Shown here: positions 55,632 to 63,985 of the stretch, in pieces
How the letters are laid out: each line of letters starts with the position of its first letter
Numbering within the stretch: position 1 is the stretch's first letter
Source of the DNA: Candidatus Propionivibrio dominans
Lineage (GTDB): Bacteria; Pseudomonadota; Gammaproteobacteria; Burkholderiales; Rhodocyclaceae
DNA length: 64,000 nt
Assembly: GCA_016709335.1 (NCBI GenBank)
Contig: JADJNC010000009.1
Span: 1 to 64,000, forward strand
Reading direction: 5' to 3'
Program-made: the position numbers and the translations under genes
The notes under the pieces: generated by a model
Databases searched by the model: none
What the model was told of the DNA's origin: nothing
Seen by the model: the letters and a program-made list of their open reading frames with translations, nothing else

Positions 55632-55681
55632 CTTTGATAGCCGCTTCAGCGGATAACCCGCAACACCCCGGAATCAGGAAT

Positions 55682-57028
55682 TCAGGCCGCGTTGCTCTTG
55701 TCGTCCGCAGTAGTCAGTGCGAGCTTTCGGTAGAGAGTCCGGGAACTGACAGCGAGGCAATCGGCAAGCGCTGCACGATCTCCTTCAAAACGTTGCGCAG
55801 CCCAGGCGATATAACGACGTTCTACCTCGTCGAGCGGGACGGGTGAGTCGATGAGAAAGGCGCTGGCTGGCCACGAGGAGCTCTGTTGACCTGGCGACAT
55901 CGCCTCCATGTCGAAATGCCGCTCGGAGATCTCTTCGCCGTCAACGAGTATGGTTGCCCGTTCGATCAGGTTGCGCAGTTCGCGGATGTTGCCCGAATAG
56001 CGGCGCTGTTTGAGCCCTGTAACGGCTGCCGTAGACAGTCGCAGATTCCGTTCGCCAGCAACGCGTTTGAGAAATGAATCCGCCAGCAATGGAATGTCAT
56101 CAATGCGCTCGGCAAGGGACGGGACGTGGATGGGAAACGTACTGATGCGGTGAAAGAGATCGCGCCGGAAACCCTCCTGTTCAACCATTTGTTTGATGTC
56201 TCGATGCGTGGCGCAAACCAGCCTGAAGTCCGAGCGCAGTGTTTCCACGCCACCGACGCGCCGATAGGTGCCGCTTTCGAGCAGGCGCAGGAGTTTGACT
56301 TGAAGCGGCAGGGGAATATCGCCAACCTCGTCAAGAAACAGCGTGCCACCACTTGCAGACTCAACCAGACCTGTCTTTCGGTGCACGGCGCCGGTGAATG
56401 CCCCTTTTTCATAACCGAACAACTCGCTCTCGAAAAGCGATTCGGTCAGCCCCAAGCAGTCCACGGCAACAAACGGCCCACTGGCGCTTTTCCCGGCCTC
56501 ATGCAGCAAGCGAGCCACCAGTTCCTTGCCCGTACCGGTCTCACCCAGCAGCAGAACGGCCGCGTTGGTCGGGGCAACGCGCATTGCCAACGCGAGCATC
56601 TGCTTGAAGCTCGCCGAGCGGCCGACCAGACCCTCCGCTGCCGGGCTGCTGAACGCCTGTTTGACGACACGCATCGTCTCGACAAAATAGACGATGTTTC
56701 CCTTTTCGTCGCGGATGGGGATGGTTTCAACGTCGACATGTTCTTCGCCACGCGCGGTGTGATGCAGATGGAGAACGCGTTGTACCTGCCCGCTTTCCTG
56801 ACTCATGCGTAGCGGGCAAGGTTCGCCCGCCTGATCGCAGGGCGCGCTGAAATGGTGGGAGACCTCATAACAGTGTTGCCCGGCCACCGGGCCGCATTGC
56901 GCAAAAGCCTCGCTGTAGGCACGGTTGGCGGCGACTATCCGGTACTCGGCATCCATGACGATGCGCGGTTCCGTCTGACCATCGAGAAAGGAAACCAGCT
57001 CGGGCAAGGACTTGACCGGAAAATCCAT
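55682..57028 (-). CDS. PAS-domain sigma-54 transcriptional activator
   Basis: 448 aa from the ATG at 57028. N-terminal PAS (about 15-120) with [21 protein letters not shown] (C53, C64, C71), a possible metal, heme or redox site. AAA+ domain with Walker A GETGTGKE (162-169), GAFTGA (209-214), [12 protein letters not shown]-terminal Fis-type HTH ([20 protein letters not shown]). Probably activates the divergent small gene at 57237, whose upstream region has palindromes and a -24/-12-like element. No receiver domain, so it senses a ligand directly. Confidence 0.88.
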   Translation of the reverse strand: MDFPVKSLPELVSFLDGQTEPRIVMDAEYRIVAANRAYSEAFAQCGPVAGQHCYEVSHHFSAPCDQAGEPCPLRMSQESGQVQRVLHLHHTARGEEHVDVETIPIRDEKGNIVYFVETMRVVKQAFSSPAAEGLVGRSASFKQMLALAMRVAPTNAAVLLLGETGTGKELVARLLHEAGKSASGPFVAVDCLGLTESLFESELFGYEKGAFTGAVHRKTGLVESASGGTLFLDEVGDIPLPLQVKLLRLLESGTYRRVGGVETLRSDFRLVCATHRDIKQMVEQEGFRRDLFHRISTFPIHVPSLAERIDDIPLLADSFLKRVAGERNLRLSTAAVTGLKQRRYSGNIRELRNLIERATILVDGEEISERHFDMEAMSPGQQSSSWPASAFLIDSPVPLDEVERRYIAWAAQRFEGDRAALADCLAVSSRTLYRKLALTTADDKSNAA

Positions 57029-57084
57029 TGTTCTACCAGAGGATGTCAAAATTGGCACCAATCTATCACAAACTCTCGGCAAAC

Positions 57085-57098
57085 TGCCATTTATGGCA
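57085..57098. promoter_or_regulatory. TGCCATTTATGGCA palindrome in divergent region
   Basis: Perfect 14-bp palindrome 57 bp before the activator start. Shares half-site TGCCA/TGGCA with the second palindrome at 57171-57189; both are candidate enhancer sites for the PAS sigma-54 activator. Confidence 0.55.
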
Positions 57099-57170
57099 CA
57101 CAAAATTCACCAAGCATCAATTATTTATTTCAAAAATTTATAAAAATCAGCAAGTTGGAATAATTGGCGT

Positions 57171-57198
57171 ATGCCAGAAATACTGGCATGAAGTTTGA
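57171..57198 (+). promoter_or_regulatory. Palindrome overlapping sigma-54-like promoter
   Basis: ATGCCAG-AAATA-CTGGCAT is a perfect inverted repeat. Its right arm begins TGGCAT-GAAGT-TTGA (57184-57198), close to the sigma-54 consensus TGGCAC-N5-TTGC, 39 bp before the small membrane-protein gene. The site fits control by the divergently encoded activator. Confidence 0.5.
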
Positions 57199-57236
57199 TA
57201 GGTACTTGGTGACACAACTTTTTTAGGGCAACTTAG

Positions 57237-57407
57237 ATGACCACCCTCACACTCAGGAACAACGTCGTGCAAACCGCTCAGATGATTGCACTGGCACCCA
57301 TACTGCTCGCGGCTCTGATCGGTATCGCCCCGCTACTCATCCCCTGCATCGCCTGTCGATGCTGCAAGGAACTGGTCGCCTGGATACTGGGAGCTAGCCC
57401 ACGTTGA
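57237..57407 (+). CDS. 56-residue cysteine-containing membrane peptide
   Basis: Short ORF with a 25-residue hydrophobic helix (MIALAPILLAALIGIAPLL) followed by IPCIACRCC and a short tail. Supported by context rather than homology: a sigma-54-like promoter and palindromes upstream, and a strong intrinsic terminator 60 bp downstream, making a complete monocistronic unit. The CxxCxCC cluster could bind metal. No family recognised. Confidence 0.5.
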   Translation: MTTLTLRNNVVQTAQMIALAPILLAALIGIAPLLIPCIACRCCKELVAWILGASPR

Positions 57408-57464
57408 ATAAACGAGACGCGCGGACGAATCACTTCGCACCGTGCGCCATTTGCAATACCTTTG

Positions 57465-57506
57465 TCCCGGACGGAGACCCCATCCCCTCGTCCGGGATTT
57501 CTCTTT
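57465..57506 (+). terminator. Intrinsic terminator after the small membrane-peptide gene
   Basis: TCCCGGACG (57465-57473) pairs with CGTCCGGGA (57489-57497), followed by TTTCTCTTTT. Strong rho-independent form on the plus strand; it defines the 3' end of the transcript covering 57237-57407. Confidence 0.8.
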
Positions 57507-57550
57507 TAAATTCGGGGTTCCGGGAAACGTCTGACTGTTATGTCGCGCGT

Positions 57551-57973
57551 TCAGTAGCTCAGAATTTTTACATTGGGTTGCAGCAAATAAGCCGCAATGT
57601 CAGCCGGCTTGGCAACGCTGACCCCCTCGATCAGGTCAGGCAGTTTCCAATCGCTGTTGGGCAGGAACAGGGCACAGACTTCAACCTTGGCGCCGGCTTT
57701 CAGCAGACTTTGCAGCATGTCCTTGGGGCTTACATGACGCGGCTTCAAGGGCACCGATTCCTTGTTCCTGACAGCGAGTTGGCCACCTTCGCTGCACAAC
57801 AAAACCCGCACAACGGCTTTCTGCTCGACGGCCTGGGTAGCCAGAACCAGGGCCATGCCCTGCGTCTGCGGATTGCCTGAGTTGAGTGTCACGAAAAGTT
57901 CTGTCGAGGTTTCGGCGTGCACCGGCAAGGCAATGGAACACCCCAGCGCCAGAGTGATAAGCAGCTTGTTCAT
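57551..57973 (-). CDS. Exported DsrE/DsrF-like protein
   Basis: 140 aa with signal peptide (LLITLALGCSIALPVHA). TELFVTLNSGNPQTQGMALVLATQAVEQKAVVRVLLCSEGG and VEVCALFLPN fit the DsrE fold; cysteines in LLCSEGG and VCALF could carry persulfide. Its ATG is preceded by TAGGAT. Before the MITE/IS insertions it directly followed the triple-rhodanese gene with a 4-bp ATGA overlap, so it belongs to the octaheme-cytochrome sulfur operon. Confidence 0.78.
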   Translation of the reverse strand: MNKLLITLALGCSIALPVHAETSTELFVTLNSGNPQTQGMALVLATQAVEQKAVVRVLLCSEGGQLAVRNKESVPLKPRHVSPKDMLQSLLKAGAKVEVCALFLPNSDWKLPDLIEGVSVAKPADIAAYLLQPNVKILSY

Positions 57974-58094
57974 GATTTGATCCTATTGAAGTTAAACCTA
58001 AAAAACGCAGTTGAGCGTAATGCCGATATCGTAGGCCCTCATCCCCGGCCCTTCTCCCGCAGGGCGAAGGGTGCAAACCCCCTCTCCCTGCGGG

Positions 58095-59500
58095 CTAATC
58101 TATGCACACATCTTTTGTAGCCAATTTCCAGCCTTGGCAGATCGCCGAGAGGCGCTGCAATCCATGAAGCATGGTGATAGGGCCGGGCTTGGCTTCAGAA
58201 GCATAGCCCTTCCACCCGCCCAGACGCGCAATGACCCATGCGGCTTGGGCAAGGGAGCCTGTACGGTGAGGGTTTTTCTGCTTTTGCGTTTTTCCTTCAA
58301 GGGTCGGTCGTATGCGCTGCAAGACTTCGATCTCGTCCGCATTGAATACGTCGGCGGCTTGAACGGCACTGTGTCCGTCGCGGGCCAAGGTCAATTGCAT
58401 GGTGAGCACCGCCGCCTGAATGGCCAGACAGGCCAGCTTGGTCAGTCCCGCCGCAGTTTCAACCTGGCTGGACTCAAGGTTCAAGCCTTGCTTCTTCAAG
58501 GTTCGGAACAGTTGTTCGATGTGCCAGCGCTGCCGGTACCAGTCGACGCATTGCAAGGCCTCCTCAAGACATGCGATACGGTGCGTGGTCAGCAGGCGCC
58601 AATGAATGGGCGCTTCATTGCCCACCACGCTGCCTGGCAATTCTTTGACTTCAACAACGCTCAATTCAATCTGCGGCGGTGCGCTTTTGTCCGAGCAGGA
58701 GGCGGGACGCCGAATCGTGACACGCCCAAAGCGTACGTCCAGCGTGGCTTGGTGGGCGCTGCGCTTGCCCGGGCGGGCCGGCACGTCAAAGCAGTGGGTG
58801 CCTTGTGCGGGTTGCGCATCGATCCACGCATACAGTTTATCGCCAGCGGCCAGGGTGCGGTCACGGCAAGCACGCGTGAGCAGATGCGTGCGCTCGTCAG
58901 GCACCCTCGCCCATTCTTCATAGATATCGCTTTCCCGGTCGGCAATGATCGTCACCATGGCCGCTTCGGACAGGCAATTCTTGCCGGCTTCGGCGACGTC
59001 CAGCCAGCGGTAGGATTCCCTGTCTTCTATCGGGAGTTTCCGGTAAGCGGGGGAGGCTTTGCCGGTCCTGATCCAGTGATGAATGTGCGCCAAGCCAAGA
59101 CAGGCGCCATCACTGGCATCAACAACCAGCAAGGGATGGAGAAACATGCCCACGTCGCGTCCATTCCCTACCGTGCCAAGGCCGCTGACGCGACCTGCGT
59201 GGGCTTGGTGGTTCAGCTCTGTCGTGTCCTGGATCGCCAGCACATGCCGTCGCCCCGCGGCAATCGCTCCGGTTCGCGCACAGGCACTGACGATCAACTG
59301 TGCAGGCGTCACTTTGTCATTCGCCAGCCAGCGACCATACTGCACCTCTCGCGCCCTGCTTCCTGCCAGTTGCCGAAGACAGACCGTCTGCTTCGACACC
59401 ATGCTCTGAAACAGTGCCGCGCCGTTTTTTTTAACCGAACATCGCCAAAATCACCCACATCGTAGGTCTCATTCCTCTCCAACGCTTGCACACTTTCCAT
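58095..59500 (-). pseudogene. IS4-family transposase, reading frame shifted at an A8 run
   Basis: Starts at ATG 59500 with GGAGG upstream (ESVQALERNETYDVGDFGDVRLKK), then the frame changes at AAAAAAAA (59425-59432, minus strand) and continues as NGAALFQSMVSKQTVCLRQLAGSRAREVQYGRWLANDKVT in the second frame to 58095. Downstream: DDE elements in VLAIQDTTELN, ADRESDIYEEW and YRQRWHIEQLFRTLKKQG. Joined length is 468 aa. Either one A was lost or the slippery A-run allows -1 frameshifting/transcript slippage. Confidence 0.85.
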
Positions 59501-59559
59501 GTCAATCCTCCGGTTATCATTCACCAAAAGATTTAAAGCAAAATGTGTGCATAGATTAG
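58095..59559 (-). mobile_element. IS4-family-like insertion sequence (1465 bp)
   Basis: Terminal inverted repeats CTAATCTATGCACACA and its complement at 59544-59559, flanked by the 9-bp direct repeat CCCTGCGGG (58086-58094 / 59560-59568). Encodes one transposase on the minus strand whose TAG stop codon forms the last bases of the element. The perfect target duplication shows a recent insertion. Confidence 0.93.
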
Positions 59560-60834
59560 CCCTGCGGGAGAGGGTCGGGGTGAGGGCCAAAACCTTGCCA
59601 AACATGGTGTTGCAGCCAATAAGTCGCGCTCAACTGCGGTTTCTAGGTTAAATGCAATCCACCAATGGATTGCGGATGGGCTATTTTTCTGGACCATGCT
59701 GTAAGCACCGTCATTGTTGAACTTGATATCGGCGTCGATGAAATACGCCTGTACCTCGCCCCTGAGCAGCTTTACGGTATCGTAAGCTTCGCCGGAACGT
59801 GCGCCGGTACCACAGATAAACACAACCGGCTTGTCAGTGGGTAGCGTGCCGACTTTTTTCTCCAGGTCATTGATCGGCAAGCTCACCGCCCCCTTGATCG
59901 TGCCGGAGGCAAACTCCTTGGCATCGCGCACATCGACGAGCATGATTGCCGCTGGATTTGCTTTCCAGGCCTGTTCAAACGATTCGACCGTCACCGAGCC
60001 CTTCTCCTTGCCGGGCATCAATGTCGCCGTTGCCGCTTTGCCTGCTGCCGTACCCGAAGCAGTTGTCGCTACCGGTGGTGCACTGTGGAGTTTTTCCCAC
60101 TCGGGATAACCTTCCGGGTAAGTCAGTACCGTCGTGTAGCCAAGCTTCTTCGCCTTCTCTGCCGACTTGTCGGAAAGCAGGCATTCGAGTCCGCCGCAGT
60201 AGTAAATCAAGGGTGTCGCCTTGTTTGCCGGCAACTTGTCGACCTGTTTGTCGAACTCGCTATCGGAGATATTGATCGAGGTCGGGATCATTCCCTTGTC
60301 GGAAACGCGCTTGGGCCGCGCGTCGATCAGGGCGTAAGCCGCCTTGTCGTCGATCAGCTTCTTGATGTAGGCCGCTGACACCGATACCGGTGCCCCCTTG
60401 CTCACCCACTCCGGCATGCCTGCCGCATAGACCTTGATATTCGTAAAACCCAGCTTCTCGGCCTTGAATGCCGAATTGTGGCTCAGCATGCAATCGACAC
60501 CACCACAATAGAATATCAACAAGGTCGATTTGTCGGTCGGTAGCCGCTCGACCTGCTTGTCGAACTGGCTATCGGGAATGTTGATGGCACCAGGAATATG
60601 GCCCGGATCAAACTGTCTGGCAGCCGGCCGCGAGTCGATGAGCAGCACGCCCTTCACGGGTGGAATATCCACATTCGAGCGAACAAAGTCGAAGTCGACC
60701 AGCACCTTGTACCACCCCTCCCTGGCCTGAATTACCGGCGCATCGGCCGCCTGAACAGAAGCGGGGTAGAGCACCGGGAAAGCCACCAGACCGGCCGCGA
60801 AAACAGCCAGCAAACCCAATCGTTTTACGTTCAT
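59533..60834 (-). CDS. Exported triple-rhodanese-domain sulfurtransferase
   Basis: 433 aa as it now reads, from the ATG after AAGGAG; signal peptide (LLAVFAAGLVAFPVLYPASVQA). Three rhodanese domains with active-site Cys C110 (YCGGVDC), C213 (YCGGLEC) and C341 (CGTGARSG). Residues from about 397 to the end are encoded by the MITE and IS; before insertion the protein ended FNRIKS (about 402 aa) with its stop overlapping the dsrE-like start. Moves sulfane sulfur in the periplasm, presumably with the downstream DsrE-like protein. Confidence 0.85.
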   Translation of the reverse strand: MNVKRLGLLAVFAAGLVAFPVLYPASVQAADAPVIQAREGWYKVLVDFDFVRSNVDIPPVKGVLLIDSRPAARQFDPGHIPGAINIPDSQFDKQVERLPTDKSTLLIFYCGGVDCMLSHNSAFKAEKLGFTNIKVYAAGMPEWVSKGAPVSVSAAYIKKLIDDKAAYALIDARPKRVSDKGMIPTSINISDSEFDKQVDKLPANKATPLIYYCGGLECLLSDKSAEKAKKLGYTTVLTYPEGYPEWEKLHSAPPVATTASGTAAGKAATATLMPGKEKGSVTVESFEQAWKANPAAIMLVDVRDAKEFASGTIKGAVSLPINDLEKKVGTLPTDKPVVFICGTGARSGEAYDTVKLLRGEVQAYFIDADIKFNNDGAYSMVQKNSPSAIHWWIAFNLETAVERDLLAATPCLARFWPSPRPSPAGLIYAHILL

Positions 60835-60866
60835 TACAATCTCCTTCCTGAAAAGTGATATGGGGA

Positions 60867-61259
60867 TTAACTGCAACTGGCCGGTGCCTCACCGTCCTTG
60901 GCCCCCTTGATCAGAAACGCCTTGATGTCATCAAGCAGTTCCTGATCCGGCACTTCGGCAAATTTCTCGGCGGCCTTGTTGGCCGATTTTATGCTGGCGC
61001 GATAGCTCTTGCTCACATACTGCTTGACCGTGTCTTTACCCTTGGCATGCTTGTCGGCCTGTATGTAGCTCGACCATTCGGCCATCGTCTTGGCACTTGG
61101 ATTGATCGAGCCGACAGGCATCGCCACATGGCATGAAGTGCACACGCTGCGGTAGTAGATGCGACCGCGCTTCCAGTCGGCATCGTAAGCGCTTGCGGAA
61201 AAGGATGCACCGAGCAGAGTGAGCAGGACGGCGGCAGCTATGGGTTTTGCGGATTTCAT
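60867..61259 (-). CDS. Periplasmic c-type cytochrome (one CxxCH)
   Basis: 130 aa from MKSAKPIAA with signal peptide. Single heme motif CTSCH (C40-H44), then MPVGSINPSAKTMAEW, where a methionine could be the second axial ligand. Probably carries electrons between the cytochrome b subunit and the octaheme protein. 33 bp upstream of the rhodanese gene, in the same operon. Confidence 0.85.
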   Translation of the reverse strand: MKSAKPIAAAVLLTLLGASFSASAYDADWKRGRIYYRSVCTSCHVAMPVGSINPSAKTMAEWSSYIQADKHAKGKDTVKQYVSKSYRASIKSANKAAEKFAEVPDQELLDDIKAFLIKGAKDGEAPASCS

Positions 61260-61308
61260 GATTTGGGCTCCATTGCAGTGGGTTGGTATTCGTTGGATGA
61301 ATTGCTCG

Positions 61309-61908
61309 TCAGGTCTCATCCCAGCCAGTAATCATGGCCTTGATTTGAGATGTGGGCGTATGCCCTGTTGTCACCAGATAAATGTGGGAAACGAAAAAAG
61401 CCAGCATCAGGAAGGCACCGATGGTATGGCCGATGGCCACCCATTCAAGTTGCAGACCGCTCAGGCCACAGGCCGACCATTCGCCATGGAAGAGATAAAG
61501 CCAGCCAGTGATCCAGATCAGCGGGCTGATGAACAACAACACCCCTAGATAGGTCAGACGCTGCAAAGGATTGTGCTTGTTAAGCTGGCTTGGCTTGAAG
61601 GGATGCGGCTCGTTCCGGAAAATACCGGAGGAATAGAAACGCGCAATGACCAGAACTTTCTCGACGCTCGGGATGTAGTGCCGCCACTCACCCGTCGTCA
61701 GGTGCCAGAAAATCGCAAAGATCCACAAGCCGACCAGCGACCATGCGGCAATGTTGTGAAAGCTCACTGCCCGTTCGAAGCCGAAGAGCGAATAGGCACC
61801 ATGGATTTCAAAACCCGTCAGCATCATGAACATGATCAGGCCGGCTTGCGACCAGTGCCAGAAGCGTTCAAAACCCTTGAAGATATATACGCGTTCGCCC
61901 ATTTTCAT
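61309..61908 (-). CDS. Cytochrome b561-type membrane subunit
   Basis: 199 aa, four to five helices. ERFWHWSQAGLIMFMMLTGFEIHG, SFHNIAAWSLVGLWIFAIFWHL, and GHTIGAFLMLAFFVSHIYLVTTGHT carry the histidines expected to bind two b hemes (Ni/Fe-hydrogenase/thiosulfate-reductase cytochrome b family). Exchanges electrons with quinol for the periplasmic octaheme subunit. Starts at ATG overlapping the octaheme stop by 4 bp. Confidence 0.88.
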   Translation of the reverse strand: MKMGERVYIFKGFERFWHWSQAGLIMFMMLTGFEIHGAYSLFGFERAVSFHNIAAWSLVGLWIFAIFWHLTTGEWRHYIPSVEKVLVIARFYSSGIFRNEPHPFKPSQLNKHNPLQRLTYLGVLLFISPLIWITGWLYLFHGEWSACGLSGLQLEWVAIGHTIGAFLMLAFFVSHIYLVTTGHTPTSQIKAMITGWDET

Positions 61909-63521
61909 TCTCCTTGGTGCTTGCGACGAGCGACGAAGAGCATCAGGCCGTGGCCAAGCGAGCCGAGCAGGGCCAGCAGGGCAATTCCCCAGCCGATGGT
62001 GTCGATCAGTTTGTTGGCATCGCGGCCCGGGATATAGACGCCCTGAATGCCCGCCAGGCGGCCATTCTTGCTGTGGCATTCGACGCAGGCCAGGGCATTT
62101 TCCTTGGGGGCGACCATGTGCGTGATCGGCCAGAACATCTCGGTCTTGACGAAATCAACCTTGCCCGAGAAGGGCAGGCCGGCGTCCTTCATGCCCGTTT
62201 CAACCGCCTTGTCCCAGACCAGATTTTTCCAGTAGCCGGTGTCGTCGTTGCCCGCGGTGTGCGGCTTGACCAGCGTCTTGTTTATCGGATCGAAAGGCTG
62301 TGAGCCGCGGAAGACCTTGACCGGCCAGATCAACGACTTGCCGTCCGTGGGACTACCGCCGAGCCAGTTGATGCGGATGACGCCCTCGGACTTCTCGATC
62401 TTGTCGGTCACCAGCGTGTAATTGACGTCGCCATTGAACCAGAAGTATTCGGGTTTTACGTTTTCGCCCAGCGTAAATGTGCCTTTTCTCGACTCGTAGA
62501 TGACGCGGCCCTTGTCGTCCTTCCTGACGACCTGTTTGCCCTCGGCATCACGCTCGCCAGCCGTCGACCAGTCCCAGCTCATCTTGGTAGCCACACCACC
62601 CCGGGCAAAGGCCGGAATATGGCAGGTCTGGCAGGCGACCTTGGTAGCGTGCTGATTGAGGCGTTCTTCCTTCTTGTGCGGCCCGTTCCCATGGCAGGAA
62701 ACACAGGTCGCCGGATTGCTGTTGTCCACCTTGCCCCGGATGTGAACTCCGTCCTTGTCCATCGCCGTCGGGTTGTAACGGCTACCGGCGACATCATGGC
62801 TGGATGTCTTGTGACAGGTGGCACAGGTAAAATCCAGTCCGGTGGCATCCATATGCACGTCCAGTTCCCTGTCCGGCGCGGCCATCGAACTGTCGAGGTC
62901 ACCATGCTTGACGGCGTCACCGCCGCCACCGAAGAAATGGCATGCGCCACAGGTGTCGCGACTGGATTTGCCCACCTTCTGCGCGACCTTGGTGATGTCG
63001 ATACCCTTGACGATCTTGCCGGACCCGGGCGGCAGTTCCATGTCCTTGATCACCGGATTGCCAGCCAGACCCGGCGGTTTCTTGTAAATGCCGGTGGTGT
63101 CGTGACAAACCAGACAGTCGATGTTTTCCTTGACGCTGAAGTCGAAATTGGCGTCTTTCCAGCCGTATCCGATGTGGCAACTGGTACAGGCCGAGTAATT
63201 GGAGGCGATGGAAATGCAGAAGTTGTTGAGGATGTGCTTTTTGCCCAGCGTCTGCCCGCTGTCGGGATTAAGGTGCTCCCACTTCCAGTGCTTGGTACGG
63301 TGTATCTGGCCAGCCGCCTCGGTGTGGCAGGTCAGGCAGGCCTTGGTCACCTCCGGACCGGACTGAAATTCTCGCTGCAGCTCCTTGAATTTGGAGTGAT
63401 CAGCCGTCGTCGTCAGCTTGAGTGGCTTCGGCTCATCAGCCGCCAACGTGGTTACAGAAAACAGATACAACAAGACCGCAAGAGCACATCCTGCAGACTG
63501 TCGTAAGGAATTGAGCCCCAT
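61905..63521 (-). CDS. otr: Octaheme tetrathionate-reductase-type cytochrome c (OTR)
   Basis: 538 aa with signal peptide. Eight CxxCH motifs: residues 62-66, 112-116, 136-140, 191-195, 233-237, 273-277, 297-301 and 479-483; a C-terminal transmembrane helix (about 509-530) anchors it. Size and heme layout fit the octaheme OTR family, able to reduce tetrathionate, nitrite and hydroxylamine in vitro. In this operon with cytochrome b and c, a triple rhodanese and DsrE, a sulfur-compound redox role is likely. First gene of the operon. Confidence 0.9.
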   Translation of the reverse strand: MGLNSLRQSAGCALAVLLYLFSVTTLAADEPKPLKLTTTADHSKFKELQREFQSGPEVTKACLTCHTEAAGQIHRTKHWKWEHLNPDSGQTLGKKHILNNFCISIASNYSACTSCHIGYGWKDANFDFSVKENIDCLVCHDTTGIYKKPPGLAGNPVIKDMELPPGSGKIVKGIDITKVAQKVGKSSRDTCGACHFFGGGGDAVKHGDLDSSMAAPDRELDVHMDATGLDFTCATCHKTSSHDVAGSRYNPTAMDKDGVHIRGKVDNSNPATCVSCHGNGPHKKEERLNQHATKVACQTCHIPAFARGGVATKMSWDWSTAGERDAEGKQVVRKDDKGRVIYESRKGTFTLGENVKPEYFWFNGDVNYTLVTDKIEKSEGVIRINWLGGSPTDGKSLIWPVKVFRGSQPFDPINKTLVKPHTAGNDDTGYWKNLVWDKAVETGMKDAGLPFSGKVDFVKTEMFWPITHMVAPKENALACVECHSKNGRLAGIQGVYIPGRDANKLIDTIGWGIALLALLGSLGHGLMLFVARRKHQGE

Positions 63522-63585
63522 ACTCTTCCCCTTGCGATTCAGTATGACATATTATTTAATCATTAATTGCTAATACAATAGTCCT

Positions 63586-63603
63586 TTGATCGACTGAAAT
63601 CAA
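63586..63603. promoter_or_regulatory. TTGAT-N8-ATCAA inverted repeat upstream of otr
   Basis: Located 65-82 bp before the otr start. Resembles an FNR/CRP-type half-site pair (TTGAT...ATCAA) but the spacer is 8 instead of 4 bp, so FNR control is doubtful. An unknown regulator or coincidence is possible. Confidence 0.3.
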
Positions 63604-63735
63604 TCCCCTACCAGCCAAATATGTATTTTTTCCAAACGTCGACTCTGGCAAAGCCTCGTATAAAATAGGCAAAAAACAGTTCTCCAGCCGTAATGACGGC
63701 TTGCCCTATTACAACCTGGCCAAAGGAATACTTCG

Positions 63736-63918
63736 ATGAGAGGAAATTACGGCGCCTTCGTCCTGATCCTGATCGGCGCCCTGGCGCTGGCACACAACCT
63801 GGGCTACCTCGACATCAACCTCGCACAGTTGATGCGCACCTGGTGGCCGCTGATCCTGATCGCCCTCGGTATCGGTTTTTTCTTTACGCCCGACGCCAGC
63901 AGCAAGAACAAAAGATAG
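63736..63918 (+). CDS. Small LiaI-LiaF-like two-helix membrane protein
   Basis: 60 aa. GAFVLILIGALALAHNLGYLDI and MRTWWPLILIALGIGFFF form the typical two-helix hairpin with a central LxxLWPLxLIxxGI-like motif (DUF5668/LiaI-LiaF TM type). Divergent from otr. Membrane-stress role in other bacteria; unproven here. Confidence 0.75.
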   Translation: MRGNYGAFVLILIGALALAHNLGYLDINLAQLMRTWWPLILIALGIGFFFTPDASSKNKR

Positions 63919-63960
63919 GGTTTCCGGATTCGGTGATTGAAGTCATGCTGTGTAGCTCAA

Positions 63961-63985
63961 CAGCATAAGTGACTGACTTATGCTG
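63961..63985 (+). terminator. Hairpin after the small membrane-protein gene
   Basis: CAGCATAAGT (63961-63970) pairs perfectly with ACTTATGCTG (63976-63985) over a five-base loop. No T-run within view (TGGAGTTACTGG), so it may be a repeat or weak terminator; the window ends shortly after. Confidence 0.4.

Larger units (their letters stand above)
57997..59647. mobile_element. 177-bp MITE, copy 2, interrupted by the IS element
   Basis: Left part 57997-58094 and right part 59569-59647 are the two ends of the same element as at 46452-46628. 1651 bp total minus the 1465-bp IS and one 9-bp duplication gives 177 bp, identical in length to copy 1. Flanked by direct repeat TTAAA (57992-57996 / 59648-59652). 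It was inserted into the end of the triple-rhodanese gene. Confidence 0.9.

Noticed and set aside
58071..59465. 464-codon plus-strand frame across the IS
   Set aside because: Antisense to the transposase and starts in the MITE.
63586..63603. FNR box upstream of otr
   Set aside because: Half-sites TTGAT and ATCAA are present but the spacer is 8 bp rather than 4, so it is kept only as a weak palindrome.
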